A stretch of 31,943 nucleotides of DNA from Pseudomonadota bacterium (GCA_023416965.1 JAEZGJ010000083.1:1-31943), one strand, 5' to 3'; counted from the first letter of the stretch, positions 15,356-23,307 are shown. Notes: generated by a model not told the origin, from the letters alone. Translations and numbers: made by a program.

Positions 15356-16552
15356 ATGGCCATCAATCGGCGTCACTTCACCCTCGGCTCCGCGGGAGCC
15401 ATCAGCGCGTCGGCCCTCGGGCTCGCCCATCCGGCGATCGCCCAGGCCGAACCGATCCGCATCGGCTGGCTCGCAGCCCTCACCGGTCCGAGCTCGGCGC
15501 CCGGCGTCGGCTTCAACCGGGGCGTCATCTATGCCGCCGAGGCCATCAATGCGGCCGGTGGCGTCAAGGGCCGCAAGGTCGAGATCATCACCCGCGACAC
15601 TCAGGGCGATCCGACCAAGGCGGTCAACGCCACCCAGGAACTGATCAGCCAGGCCAAGGTCCACGCCATCTGGGGGCCGACCAATTCCGGCGAGTCGCTG
15701 GCAGTCACGCCGATCATGGCGCGCGCCAAGATGCCCAACATCCACCCCTGCGTCGTCGACACCCTGATCGACGAGCGCCGCTTTCCCAACGCCTTCCGCA
15801 TCTCGCCGTCGAACACCCAGTGGGACGACGCCGTGCGCAACTACTGCCTCGCCATCCTCAAGCTGAAGAAGATCGCCGTAATCGGCGACACGACCGGCTA
15901 TGGCGTCAGCGCGGTCAATGCCTCCGTCGCCGGCTTCAAGAAGGACGGCGCCGAAGTGGTCTACCAGGCCAATATCGACGCCACCCAGCCGGACATGACG
16001 CCCGACATGCTGCGCGCCCGCAATGCCGGTGCGCAGGCGATCGTGGTGTGGAGCGTCTCCACCGGCATGGAGGCGCGCATGATGAACACCCGCGCCGCCA
16101 TGGGCTGGGACGTGCCCTTCGTCGGCCACCCCTCGCTGTCGTCAGGCGAGATCGGCGGTCTGATTGAGAAGCCGGCCAACTGGGACAAGGTCTACGCCAT
16201 CGGTTATCGCAGCTGCAGCTACGGGGCCGACGGCAAGTTGCCACCGAAGAACCAGGCCCTGGTTGAACGGCTTGCCGGCAAGGTCAACCTGCAGGACACG
16301 CTGCTCTGGTGGGTCGCCTGCGGTATCGATGCGATCGACCTCGTGGCCAAGGCCGTCGAGACGACCGGCTCCTCGTCCAGTGAGGCCATCATTGGCTTCT
16401 GGAACGGCCTCGCCAAATACGAGGGCTATTTCGGCAACTACTCCTACAGCCCGACCCGGCACAACGGCTATCCGGTGGCCGACGTGGTCATGTCGGCGGC
16501 AAGCTCGGCCAAGAACGGCACCTTCGCTCTGGCCCCCGGCTATTCGGGCTGA
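15356..16552 (+). CDS. Branched-chain amino acid-type ABC transporter binding protein (LivK-like)
   Basis: This is a 398-residue periplasmic receptor of the Leu/Ile/Val-binding family (type I fold). A Tat signal begins MAINRRHFTLGSAGAISASA, with cleavage near AIAQA. The mature start IRIGWLAALTGPSSAPG is the family hallmark, followed by INAAGGVKGRKVEIITRDTQGDPTKAVNA, VHAIWGPTNSGESLAV and the lobe 2 motif KKIAVIGDTTGYG. The ATG at 15356 has GGGAGG 5 bases upstream; an in-frame ATG at 15299 would put 19 residues before the signal peptide. It follows the second enolase-superfamily gene by 57 bases and is followed by a hairpin at 16571-16598, then the permease genes. In such operons the ligand is often an aromatic or hydroxy acid, not an amino acid. 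Confidence 0.94.
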   Translation: MAINRRHFTLGSAGAISASALGLAHPAIAQAEPIRIGWLAALTGPSSAPGVGFNRGVIYAAEAINAAGGVKGRKVEIITRDTQGDPTKAVNATQELISQAKVHAIWGPTNSGESLAVTPIMARAKMPNIHPCVVDTLIDERRFPNAFRISPSNTQWDDAVRNYCLAILKLKKIAVIGDTTGYGVSAVNASVAGFKKDGAEVVYQANIDATQPDMTPDMLRARNAGAQAIVVWSVSTGMEARMMNTRAAMGWDVPFVGHPSLSSGEIGGLIEKPANWDKVYAIGYRSCSYGADGKLPPKNQALVERLAGKVNLQDTLLWWVACGIDAIDLVAKAVETTGSSSSEAIIGFWNGLAKYEGYFGNYSYSPTRHNGYPVADVVMSAASSAKNGTFALAPGYSG

Positions 16553-16570
16553 GCGTGACGCGCAACCAGG

Positions 16571-16598
16571 GCCGGGCTGTCTCCCAGAGCAGCCCGGC
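16571..16598. terminator. Hairpin between receptor and permease genes
   Basis: GCCGGGCTG (16571-16579) pairs perfectly with CAGCCCGGC (16590-16598) around a 10-base loop, 19 bases after the receptor stop. No T run follows, so it is more likely a partial terminator or an mRNA 3' stabiliser that lets the receptor be made in excess over the membrane parts, as is common in ABC import operons. Confidence 0.6.
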
Positions 16599-16635
16599 TT
16601 CGCGATGCAGCCTACATTCCCGAAAGAATTGACCC

Positions 16636-17493
16636 ATGCTGGCTTCGATCCTCGCCTCGGGCCTCGCGGTTGGGGCGATCTACGCTCTCATCGGGATCGC
16701 CTACAACACCATGTTCTCGACCTCGCGGGTCATGAGCTTCACGGCCGGCCAGCTCGGCATGCTGGGAGGTGTGTTCGGCTCGCTGTTCATCCTGCGCATG
16801 GGCTTTCCGCCGGTGCTCGGCTTCCTGGCGATGATCGCCTGCTGCGCCTTGATCGGTGTCGTCACCGAGTTCGTGGCCGTCAGACCGGTGCTGAAGAGCC
16901 TCGACCAGCATCTCTACGTGCTGTCCACCCTCGCGCTGGCGCTGATGATCCAGCAGGTGACGGCGATCGAGTGGAGCACCGAGCCGCAGCCCTTCCCGCG
17001 GCTGTTCAGTTCGGGCGGCGGCTTCGTCGAGGAGAAATTCTGGCTGCCCGTGGCGGCTTGCGCCATCACCATCGTCGGGCTCGAGTTCCTGTACCGCAAG
17101 ACGTTGGTCGGTCGCGCCTTCCTCGCCATTGCCGAGGACAACTTCGCCGCGCGGGCCCTCGGCCTGCCCGAACGCAACCTGCGCATCGCCAGCTATGCGC
17201 TGGCCGGTGCCATCGGCGGCCTCGCCGGATTTGCCGGCGGCCAGCTGCTGCTGGCCTTCTTCGCCAACGGTCCCCTCCTGAACTTCTACGGTTTCGTGCC
17301 TGTGGCGCTCGGTGGCCTCGGCAACAACCGCGGCGCAGTCATCGGCGGCCTCGCCCTCGGCATCTTCCAGCAGGCGGCCAATTTCCTCGTCGGAGGCATC
17401 TTCTCGTCCGTCGCGGTGTTCAGCCTGTTCATCATCGTGCTTCTGATCGCACCCCAGGGCCTGTTCGGCGGCCAAGCCGCAAGGAGGGTCTGA
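16636..17493 (+). CDS. Branched-chain amino acid-type ABC permease (LivH-like)
   Basis: This is a 285-residue inner-membrane permease of the LivH family, with about eight hydrophobic segments. It begins ILASGLAVGAIYALIGIAYN, where family members typically have GLxxGxxYALxAxG. It also shows ALGLPERNLRIASYALAGAIGGLAGFAGG and the coupling segment FVPVALGGLGNNRGAVIGGLALG (usual family form: GGxGxxxGAxxGG). It pairs with the LivM part of the next protein to form the membrane channel. The ribosome-binding site is weak (GAAAG). Its TGA overlaps the next ATG as TGATG. Start and end fit the family length. Confidence 0.94.
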   Translation: MLASILASGLAVGAIYALIGIAYNTMFSTSRVMSFTAGQLGMLGGVFGSLFILRMGFPPVLGFLAMIACCALIGVVTEFVAVRPVLKSLDQHLYVLSTLALALMIQQVTAIEWSTEPQPFPRLFSSGGGFVEEKFWLPVAACAITIVGLEFLYRKTLVGRAFLAIAEDNFAARALGLPERNLRIASYALAGAIGGLAGFAGGQLLLAFFANGPLLNFYGFVPVALGGLGNNRGAVIGGLALGIFQQAANFLVGGIFSSVAVFSLFIIVLLIAPQGLFGGQAARRV

Positions 17494-19298
17494 TGACCGA
17501 CCTGAGCAACACGGCCGGCACGGCGCCGGCATACAAGGCCGGTAGCTTCCCCGCGGCCCTGCGCACCGCGCTGCCCTTCATCGGCTTGTTCGGCCTTGCC
17601 GCGTTCCTGCCGCTGACCGGCAACGAGTATTGGGGCCTCATCGCCACCCGTGCCGCCATCTACTGGATGCTGGTCGCCGGCCTCAACCTGATCGTCGGCT
17701 ATGCCGGCCAACTGGCCATCGGCTATGTCTCGCTGCTGACGCTCGGCGCCTATACGACCAGCGTGCTGGCCGGTGGCAATGTGACACCGCCCCTGCCGGT
17801 CTTCGCCGCGCTTGCCGCCGCCGGATGTGTCGGTGCCGTGTTCGGCGTCATCGTGGGCCTGCCGGCGCTGCGGCTGCGGACCTTCTACTTCGCCATGACG
17901 ACGCTGGGCTTTGCCACCATCGTCACCCAGGTGGCGCTCGCCTGGCAGAGCGTCACAGGCGGCGGCATCGGCCTGCCTGGACCGGAAATGCCGGCCCCGT
18001 TCGACAATTCCTGGGGCTTCTTCTACTTCTGCCTGGGCATCGCCGCCTTCAGCACCTGGATCACCTCGAACATCGCCCATAGCCGCTTCGGCCGCGCGCT
18101 GATCGCCGTGCGAGACGCCGACGTGGCCGCCGAGGCGAGCGGTATCTCCAAGGCCCGTCTCCTCATTTCGGTGTTCATGCTGGCGGGCGCGCTGGCAGCC
18201 ATGGCGGGCGGGCTGTTCGCAAGTCTCCAGACCTACATCACCCCCGACGCCTTCACCTTCGAACTGTCGCTGCTGTTCTTCATCGCCGTGCTAATTGGCG
18301 GCCGCGGCTCGATCCTCGGACCGTTGATCGGCACGATCGTGCTGACCATCCTGCCGGAGATCGCCGCGCCGCTGGCCGCATGGTCGACCTTCCTCTACGC
18401 GGTCCTGCTTCTGGTCATCGTGCTGGCCATGCCGGGCGGGATCGCAGCCCTCCTCGACTTCAAGAGCCGCAAGCCCCTGACCTTCGCCCGGGCGATCAAG
18501 CCGCGCCCGGCCAGGCTGGCCTCGCTGCTCGATCGCCAGGAGGAGCGCACCCCGGTCGTGCTGACCGACATCGTGCTGAGCTTCGGCGGCGTTCGCGCCA
18601 TCGACGGCGTCTCTCTCACCATCGAGACCGGCAAGGTGCATGGCCTGATCGGCCCAAACGGCAGCGGCAAGACGACCACGCTCAATGTGATTTCCGGCTA
18701 CTACGCCCCGGAGAAGGGCAGCGTCACGCTCGGGCGGCTATTGGAGCCAGGGATCCCGGAGACTCGCGCGGGGCGTGGTATAGCCCGGACATTCCAGACG
18801 CCGCGTATCGTCGGGGAAGGTTCCGTCATCGACAATGTGATGGTCGGGGCGACGATCCAGGGGCAGGCGACCTTCATGGAGACATTGTTCTCGCTGCCCC
18901 GCCATCGGGCCGATGAGGGGCGGCTGCGGGACGCCGCCATGACCGCTCTCGCCGCGGTCGGGCTGGAGGCGCTGGCCGATGTCCGCGCCGACCGCCTGCA
19001 GCACAGCGAATTGCGCTTCGTCGAGATTGCCCGGGCTCTCATCCTGAGGCCGGCGTTCCTGATGCTCGACGAGCCGGCGGCCGGGCTTTCCGTGTCCGAG
19101 ATCGAACGGCTCGCGGCCCTGATCAAGGCCATCAGCCGCCAAGGCACTGGCGTTCTGCTCGTCGAGCACCATGCCGACCTGATCTTCGACATCTGCGACC
19201 ACGTCACGGTCCTGAACCTCGGCCGTGTGCTGGCTGCCGGAACGCCGTCGGAAATTCGCGTGCACAAGGAGGTCGTCAGTGCCTATCTCGGAGGGTGA
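17493..19298 (+). CDS. Fused LivM permease-LivG ATPase of branched-chain-type ABC transporter
   Basis: This is a 601-residue single chain. The N-terminal half (about 1-335) is a LivM permease (AAIYWMLVAGLNLIVGYAGQLAIGYVSLLTLGAY, RFGRALIAVRDADVAAEASGI and GGRGSILGPLIGT). The C-terminal half (from about 350) is a LivG ATPase. Walker A GPNGSGKT is at 387-394, the Q-loop is RTFQTPRI, Walker B LMLDEP has Asp526 and Glu527, and the H-loop is VEHHAD. LivM-LivG fusions are known in proteobacteria, so the fusion alone is not new. The ABC signature is unusual: LQHSEL at 502-507 where LivG normally has LSYGEQ or LSHGEQ. The rest of that helix (RFVEIARAL) is normal. The catalytic site using this signature may be weak. 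The gene overlaps LivF by 20 bases. Confidence 0.94.
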   Translation: MTDLSNTAGTAPAYKAGSFPAALRTALPFIGLFGLAAFLPLTGNEYWGLIATRAAIYWMLVAGLNLIVGYAGQLAIGYVSLLTLGAYTTSVLAGGNVTPPLPVFAALAAAGCVGAVFGVIVGLPALRLRTFYFAMTTLGFATIVTQVALAWQSVTGGGIGLPGPEMPAPFDNSWGFFYFCLGIAAFSTWITSNIAHSRFGRALIAVRDADVAAEASGISKARLLISVFMLAGALAAMAGGLFASLQTYITPDAFTFELSLLFFIAVLIGGRGSILGPLIGTIVLTILPEIAAPLAAWSTFLYAVLLLVIVLAMPGGIAALLDFKSRKPLTFARAIKPRPARLASLLDRQEERTPVVLTDIVLSFGGVRAIDGVSLTIETGKVHGLIGPNGSGKTTTLNVISGYYAPEKGSVTLGRLLEPGIPETRAGRGIARTFQTPRIVGEGSVIDNVMVGATIQGQATFMETLFSLPRHRADEGRLRDAAMTALAAVGLEALADVRADRLQHSELRFVEIARALILRPAFLMLDEPAAGLSVSEIERLAALIKAISRQGTGVLLVEHHADLIFDICDHVTVLNLGRVLAAGTPSEIRVHKEVVSAYLGG

Positions 19299-20028
19299 AC
19301 CGCTGCTGGACGTCCGCGCGCTTCAGGCGGGCTACGGCAAGATCAATGTGCTGCACGACCTGACGCTGACTGTCGGTGCGGGCGAGGTCGTGGCCCTGCT
19401 CGGCCCGAACGGTGCCGGCAAGACCACGCTGCTCCGCGCCATATCGGGGCTCCTGCCATGGGGCGCTGGCGACGTCCGCTTCGCCGGGTCCAGTCTTCGC
19501 GGCGTCGGTCCGCGCGAGACGGCGCGCGGCGGCCTGGTCCATGTGGTTGAAGGGCATCGGGTGTTCACCCAGCAGACCGTGACCGACAACCTGCTGCTCG
19601 CCGCTTATGATATCCCGCGCGCCGAACGGATGGCTCGCGTCGAGGAAGCGCTGGACTATTTCCCAGAGATCGGGGCGAAGCGGAACGACCGCGGCGGCTC
19701 GCTAAGCGGCGGCCAGCAGCAGATGCTCGCGGTGGCACAGGGGCTGGTGCGGCGCCCCAGGCTCTTGATGCTCGACGAGCCGTCCGCAGGCCTGTCACCC
19801 GTGCTTGTCGATCGTGTGCTGGCCGTAGTCGCAACGCTGCGCGAGAACGGCACCGCTGTTCTGCTGGTCGAGCAGTTGATCGAGAAGGTGCTGGCCATCG
19901 CCGACCGAGTTTATGCTGTGGCGCAGGGCAGGGTGGTGCTGGAGGCGAAAGCCAGCGAGCCGGACCTGCCGCGCCGCCTGGAGCGGGCCTATTTCGGCGT
20001 TGAGAAGGCCGTTCCCGCCGAAGCCTGA
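19279..20028 (+). CDS. Branched-chain amino acid-type ABC ATPase (LivF-like)
   Basis: This is the 249-residue second ATPase of the importer. Walker A GPNGAGKT is at 42-49, the signature LSGGQQQ at 141-147, and Walker B LLMLDEPSAGLSP has Asp165 and Glu166; VLLVEQ gives the Gln form of the H-loop position that is typical of LivF. The GTG at 19279 is chosen because AGGAGG ends 6 bases before it; the frame is open further upstream only inside the preceding gene. It overlaps the LivM-LivG gene by 20 bases. It would pair with the LivG domain, its canonical signature serving the LivG Walker A site. It is the last gene of the operon. Confidence 0.93.
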   Translation: MPISEGEPLLDVRALQAGYGKINVLHDLTLTVGAGEVVALLGPNGAGKTTLLRAISGLLPWGAGDVRFAGSSLRGVGPRETARGGLVHVVEGHRVFTQQTVTDNLLLAAYDIPRAERMARVEEALDYFPEIGAKRNDRGGSLSGGQQQMLAVAQGLVRRPRLLMLDEPSAGLSPVLVDRVLAVVATLRENGTAVLLVEQLIEKVLAIADRVYAVAQGRVVLEAKASEPDLPRRLERAYFGVEKAVPAEA

Positions 20029-20335
20029 AGATGCGCCATGCGCTGTTGTCGCTGCCAGCGCACGCCATGCCGGGCCCCCGGGGCCGCAACCCAAAGACGC
20101 CCGTATGCGACCGGAAACGGTGGGTTGTTCTGCTTCGCGCTTCTAGCGCTGACCTTCACCACATTGCCGCAAGCGGACGTTTGCGCGAAATGGAAGCGGC
20201 GACCAGTTCTGCCCGCCGGACCTGTCGAGAGACATTTCCAACGGACCTGGCAGTGGCTAAGTCGCTGATTCGACTTGATGGGACGAGTTAGCCACAACCC
20301 TTACCCCATGAAGGGAATTGTAATATTATTACACA
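20029..20335. other. Gene-free stretch between livF-like gene and methyltransferase
   Basis: About 307 bases. Short frames on both strands (about 20031-20291 plus, 19989-20297 minus) have no recognisable domain. The last 60 bases turn AT-rich and contain a palindrome at 20319-20333, marking a change in base composition from the transporter operon. No clear terminator with a T run follows livF. Confidence 0.5.
20319..20333. promoter_or_regulatory. AT-rich palindrome directly before methyltransferase start
   Basis: TGTAATATTATTACA is a perfect 15-base palindrome around a central T, ending 2 bases before the ATG at 20336. An AAGGGA ribosome-binding-like sequence lies on its other side (20312-20317). 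It could be an operator for a dimeric repressor, or a small hairpin (5-base stem, 5-base loop) in the mRNA that brings the ribosome site to working distance. Confidence 0.45.
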
Positions 20336-21007
20336 ATGAACGCTTTTTCAGATCCGCAGGCGGTTGCACGATACGTCGACGGCCCGCCCCGTATGGTGCC
20401 GGGCTATGTCGCCCTCCAACGCATGGCCATGCTGCTGCTGGCAGAACGGGCGGCCGATGATAGCCGGATTCTTGTCCTGGGCGCAGGCGGTGGCCTCGAA
20501 ATGAAGGTTCTTGCTGAAGCGCACCCCAAATGGCGAATTGATGGAGTGGATCCTTCGGCCGCCATGCTCGATCTTGCACGGCAAACACTTGGCCCGTCAG
20601 CAAAGTCCGTTGTGTTGCATGAAGGGTTGATCGACGTAGCGCCGCTCGGCCCGTACGACGGCGCGACCTGCATTTTGACACTGCACTTCCTCGCACGCCA
20701 GGAACGGCTGCGCACGCTTCGAGAACTGCATGGGCGTTTGAGGCCAGGCGCACCGCTCGTTGTTGCCCACTTCAGCTTTCCGCAGGAGCCGGACGAACGC
20801 AATCTGTGGCTATCGCGCTATGCGGCCTTTGCAGTGGCTTCTGGCATGGAGCCGGTTCAAATGGCAAAGGCGCGGGCCGGGATAAGCGAAAGTCTGCCGA
20901 TCTTGTCGCCGCGGGAAGACGAAGAACTGCTGTGCGCAGCAGGTTTCAGCGACGTTACGATGTTCTATATGGGCTTCACGTTCCGAGGCTGGGTCGCCTA
21001 CGCCTAG
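20336..21007 (+). CDS. Class I SAM-dependent methyltransferase
   Basis: This is a 223-residue Rossmann-fold methyltransferase that would use S-adenosylmethionine; the acceptor is unknown. Motif I is RILVLGAGGGLEMKVL (about 44-59), the acidic end of strand 2 is WRIDGVDPSAAMLDLA (Asp72), and a motif like ILTLHFLARQERLRTLRELHGRLRPGAPLVV corresponds to motifs post-I to III. It resembles small class I methyltransferases often annotated simply by fold. The composition is less GC-biased than the flanking operons. The start has no close ribosome-binding site; AAGGGA lies 18 bases away across the palindrome. It is monocistronic and convergent with the cupin-GST pair. Confidence 0.85.
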   Translation: MNAFSDPQAVARYVDGPPRMVPGYVALQRMAMLLLAERAADDSRILVLGAGGGLEMKVLAEAHPKWRIDGVDPSAAMLDLARQTLGPSAKSVVLHEGLIDVAPLGPYDGATCILTLHFLARQERLRTLRELHGRLRPGAPLVVAHFSFPQEPDERNLWLSRYAAFAVASGMEPVQMAKARAGISESLPILSPREDEELLCAAGFSDVTMFYMGFTFRGWVAYA

Positions 21008-21360
21008 AAGCCCGGCGGGTGCAGGCTCCTGATGTCCGCACGCGCCGCATGCTGACGTCCAGGAGCGTGCCTTCGGCGGAATCAGCAGCCCCCTTGGGCT
21101 CCAAATCGGACCTGTGCCGCGAGATTGCGCAGCGGGCTTCGGCGCAGGCCAAATTCCTGGCCCTGCGCGTTTTCTGTTTGGTCGCAAGATTTCAGCTTGA
21201 TGGATGTTCCATACGTCGTCAGTGGCCTGTGCCAGGTTCGCCCACCAAGGGCCGGCTAGACTCCCGCAGCCGCGGCCAGTGAAGCGGCTCCGGAATATCG
21301 CGGCTCGCGACGTCGGAGTGTCGCCAGTCTGACGGCGAAGGTAAGGTGCACTTCCCGTGG
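21008..21360. other. Gene-free stretch between convergent methyltransferase and cupin genes
   Basis: About 353 bases with only short frames in both directions and no recognisable domain. No clear intrinsic terminator was found by eye. It may hold a decayed gene, but I cannot name one. Confidence 0.45.
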
Positions 21361-21708
21361 TCAGAGGCGCGCCTGTTGCCAATGGGGGTAGGTCACGTAG
21401 GCTGTCACTGCCCCCTGTCCATGCGAGCGAATAATGACTCTTTGGCCTTTCGGCATGTAGATGATCTCACCAGGACCGGCCGTCACCGTGCCCGCGCTGC
21501 CAGAAACGGAAAGCCTGCCCTCCAGCACGATCATGACGTCGTGGACGGCGAGTGTCTCATCGAGGCTCTGATCCGGACCATAACGGCCGTACCCAATGGT
21601 GATCGGTGCATCTTGCCGCTGGTCGATCAAATTGGCAGCAAACACATCGCCATCCTGGCCCGGCGACCGCTCAAACGCTGCATCTGCAAGCGCAAATTTT
21701 CTGATCAC
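21361..21708 (-). CDS. Small cupin-domain protein, EutQ-like
   Basis: This is a 115-residue single-domain cupin. The beta-barrel pattern is visible: LAVHDVMIVLEGRLSVSG (cupin motif 1 region), GPGEIIYMPKGQRVIIRSHGQGAVTAYVTYP (motif 2 region). It resembles the cupin domain of EutQ-like proteins. The usual metal-binding HxH of motif 1 is reduced to a single His (VHDV), so metal binding is doubtful. No catalytic role can be assigned. It follows the GST gene by 28 bases on the same strand and is probably co-transcribed, suggesting a shared detoxification or stress role under the divergent TetR regulator. Confidence 0.82.
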   Translation of the reverse strand: MIRKFALADAAFERSPGQDGDVFAANLIDQRQDAPITIGYGRYGPDQSLDETLAVHDVMIVLEGRLSVSGSAGTVTAGPGEIIYMPKGQRVIIRSHGQGAVTAYVTYPHWQQARL

Positions 21709-21736
21709 AATCGTCTCCTATCAACAGTGAATGACT

Positions 21737-22426
21737 TCATGCAGAATGTCGTGTCGGCCATGTCATCGCTGTAGCGGGCTCGGACATGGCGATCCGGTTC
21801 TGAACGCTGGGACGCTGCTGCATTCTCGCGTACCAGCCCAGCAGGTGCCTGCATTCTCCGGGTACTGGAAGACCGACAAGCTCCGCGAAAATCAGGCCGC
21901 CGATGACTGTGATGTCGGCCATCGAGAAGCTATCGCCGGCGACGAAATCCCGCCCGCCAAGCACGCCATCGAAATAGCGCATCCCGCATACCGCCTTGTC
22001 GCGCTGTCGAAGACCCCACTCCTCGTTTTGGTAGAGCTCGACATCCGGTCCCAGGCCTGGCGTGGCATGATGGAAGTAGACGCTGACAGCATCGAGCAGC
22101 TCGATCTCGGCGCGCCTGGTCATCATGTGGATCAAGCCCTGCTGAACCGGCGTGGCTCCGGTGAGGGAGGGCTTGCCCTTGAGCGCATCGAGGAATTGTG
22201 TGATTGCCGTGCATTCAGCGATCAGAGTGCCGTCCTCAAGTTCGAGCACCGGCAGAGTGCCGGAGTAATTCTTTGCCAGGAAGGCTGGCGTCTTGTGTTC
22301 ACCTTTCCGAAGGTTGATAGGGACGAATCTCACCTGTGACTGTAGCCCCAATTCGCCCAAGGCAATGCGGACCCGTGCAGGGTAGGGGCCCGTATGCCAG
22401 TCGTAGACCGTCATCATCATCATCAT
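21737..22426 (-). CDS. Glutathione S-transferase family protein
   Basis: This is a 229-residue cytosolic GST. The thioredoxin-like N-terminal domain has the DWHTGPYPARVRIAL first-helix region, the cis-proline motif GTLPVLELEDGTLIAECTAITQFLD (Glu-Cys where many GSTs have Glu-Ser) and a helical C-terminal domain with FVAGDSFSMADITVIG, the usual N-cap box. The active-site residue is probably in the HTGPY segment but cannot be fixed by eye. The start is one of five consecutive ATG codons (22414-22426); a start at 22462 would run through the operator-like repeat. It is divergent from the TetR gene and likely repressed by it. Substrate unknown; detoxification of an electrophile is the usual role. 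Confidence 0.9.
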   Translation of the reverse strand: MMMMMTVYDWHTGPYPARVRIALGELGLQSQVRFVPINLRKGEHKTPAFLAKNYSGTLPVLELEDGTLIAECTAITQFLDALKGKPSLTGATPVQQGLIHMMTRRAEIELLDAVSVYFHHATPGLGPDVELYQNEEWGLRQRDKAVCGMRYFDGVLGGRDFVAGDSFSMADITVIGGLIFAELVGLPVPGECRHLLGWYARMQQRPSVQNRIAMSEPATAMTWPTRHSA

Positions 22427-22436
22427 TAAGACGCTT

Positions 22437-22509
22437 CTATCTGCCACTTGGTAGGCTTTCACTTTACCCTTCCGATTTTTGCCCGCAAGCCCTATCTGTC
22501 AGATGGTAG
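22437..22509. promoter_or_regulatory. Two copies of an operator-like 18-mer between GST and TetR genes
   Basis: CTATCTGCCACTTGGTAG (22437-22454) and CTATCTGTCAGATGGTAG (22492-22509) match at 14 of 18 positions, including CTATCTG and TGGTAG at both ends. The second contains the perfect palindrome ATCTGTCAGAT. Each copy lies just upstream of one divergent start, as expected for autoregulation by the adjacent TetR protein. Binding is inferred. Confidence 0.6.
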
Positions 22510-22523
22510 ACGCAGGAATGAGC

Positions 22524-23081
22524 ATGGATACGAAGGAAACGATCTTGTCCGCAGCACGAGCGGCAGCCCAGGCGCACGGGTACGGGGGGCTTAATTTCCG
22601 CGACCTGGCGGCCCAGGTTGGCATAAAGGCAGCAAGCCTCCACTACCATTTTCCGACCAAAGCCGATCTCGGCGCGGCGGTCGCGAAACGCTATTGGCAG
22701 GACACCGCAGCCGCCCTTGAGGCAATGCGAGGCGAGATGCCGAATGCTGGTGACTGCTTGCGTCGTTATCCCTCGATCTTCCGCCGATCCCTGGAAAATG
22801 GAAACCGCATGTGTCTGTGCAGCTTCATGGCTGCGGAATTTGACGATCTGCCAGAGGCGGTAAGAGATGAGGTGGAGAACTTCGCCAACATCAACGTATC
22901 TTGGCTGAGCGAGACCTTGGTTGCCGCAGGTCTGACTGACCCGGCAGAGGCTGAGAAGCGAGCGCGCGCCATTTTTGCGGCAGTATCCGGTGCTCAACTC
23001 CTGGCGCGAAGTCGGGCGGATATCACCCTGTTTGACGAACTTGTCGGCAGCTATCGCCAGGCAGGTCTTCTGCCCGGCTGA
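22524..23081 (+). CDS. TetR/AcrR-family transcriptional regulator
   Basis: This is a 185-residue TetR-type repressor. The N-terminal helix-turn-helix spans about 4-48 (KETILSAARAAAQAHGYGGLNFRDLAAQVGIKAASLHYHFPTKADL), and the remaining helical part is the ligand and dimer domain. The ATG at 22524 is preferred, with AGGA 6 bases upstream; an ATG at 22518 is also possible, while earlier in-frame starts at 22503 and 22479 fall in or before the operator repeat. The short helix 1 and LHYHFPTK segment resemble regulators of electrophile or disulfide stress genes. It is divergent from the GST-cupin pair, its likely target. Confidence 0.93.
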   Translation: MDTKETILSAARAAAQAHGYGGLNFRDLAAQVGIKAASLHYHFPTKADLGAAVAKRYWQDTAAALEAMRGEMPNAGDCLRRYPSIFRRSLENGNRMCLCSFMAAEFDDLPEAVRDEVENFANINVSWLSETLVAAGLTDPAEAEKRARAIFAAVSGAQLLARSRADITLFDELVGSYRQAGLLPG

Positions 23082-23163
23082 AAGCGCGCAGGGGTCAGTC
23101 CGCAATACGCCAAGCGGGTACCCTGACGGAGCAGAAACTTGGATTTCTCCATCGCGCCTCGTC

Positions 23164-23307
23164 ATGGGCGTCCCGATGGGGAAGGTAACGGTGCGTCTCG
23201 GCGATTCCGCTTTCGGTTCGGGCGGGCAGTTTGGCGCGGCGAACGCCACATCCGGGGTCGATGTCTATACCGGCGTCGCGCGGGTCCAGCGCATGCTGGC
23301 AGTCTGA
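23164..23307 (+). pseudogene. Possible C-terminal gene remnant
   Basis: A 47-codon frame from an ATG at 23164 (MGVPMGKVTVRLGDSAFGSG to GVARVQRMLAV) reads more like real protein than random sequence, with alternating small and hydrophobic residues suggesting beta structure. The frame is open upstream to about 22975, but that part is a shadow of the TetR gene. It may be the 3' end of a gene lost by deletion or insertion. I cannot name the family, and it ends 10 bases before the convergent soxA stop. Confidence 0.25.

Noticed and set aside
13768..16167. 799-codon plus-strand open frame across both enolase-superfamily genes and the receptor
   Set aside because: It is a GC-driven shadow frame with no domain; three well-supported genes occupy the region.
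16164..17492. Upstream extension of the LivM-LivG frame
   Set aside because: The extension overlaps the receptor and LivH genes in another frame; the true start is the coupled ATG at 17493.
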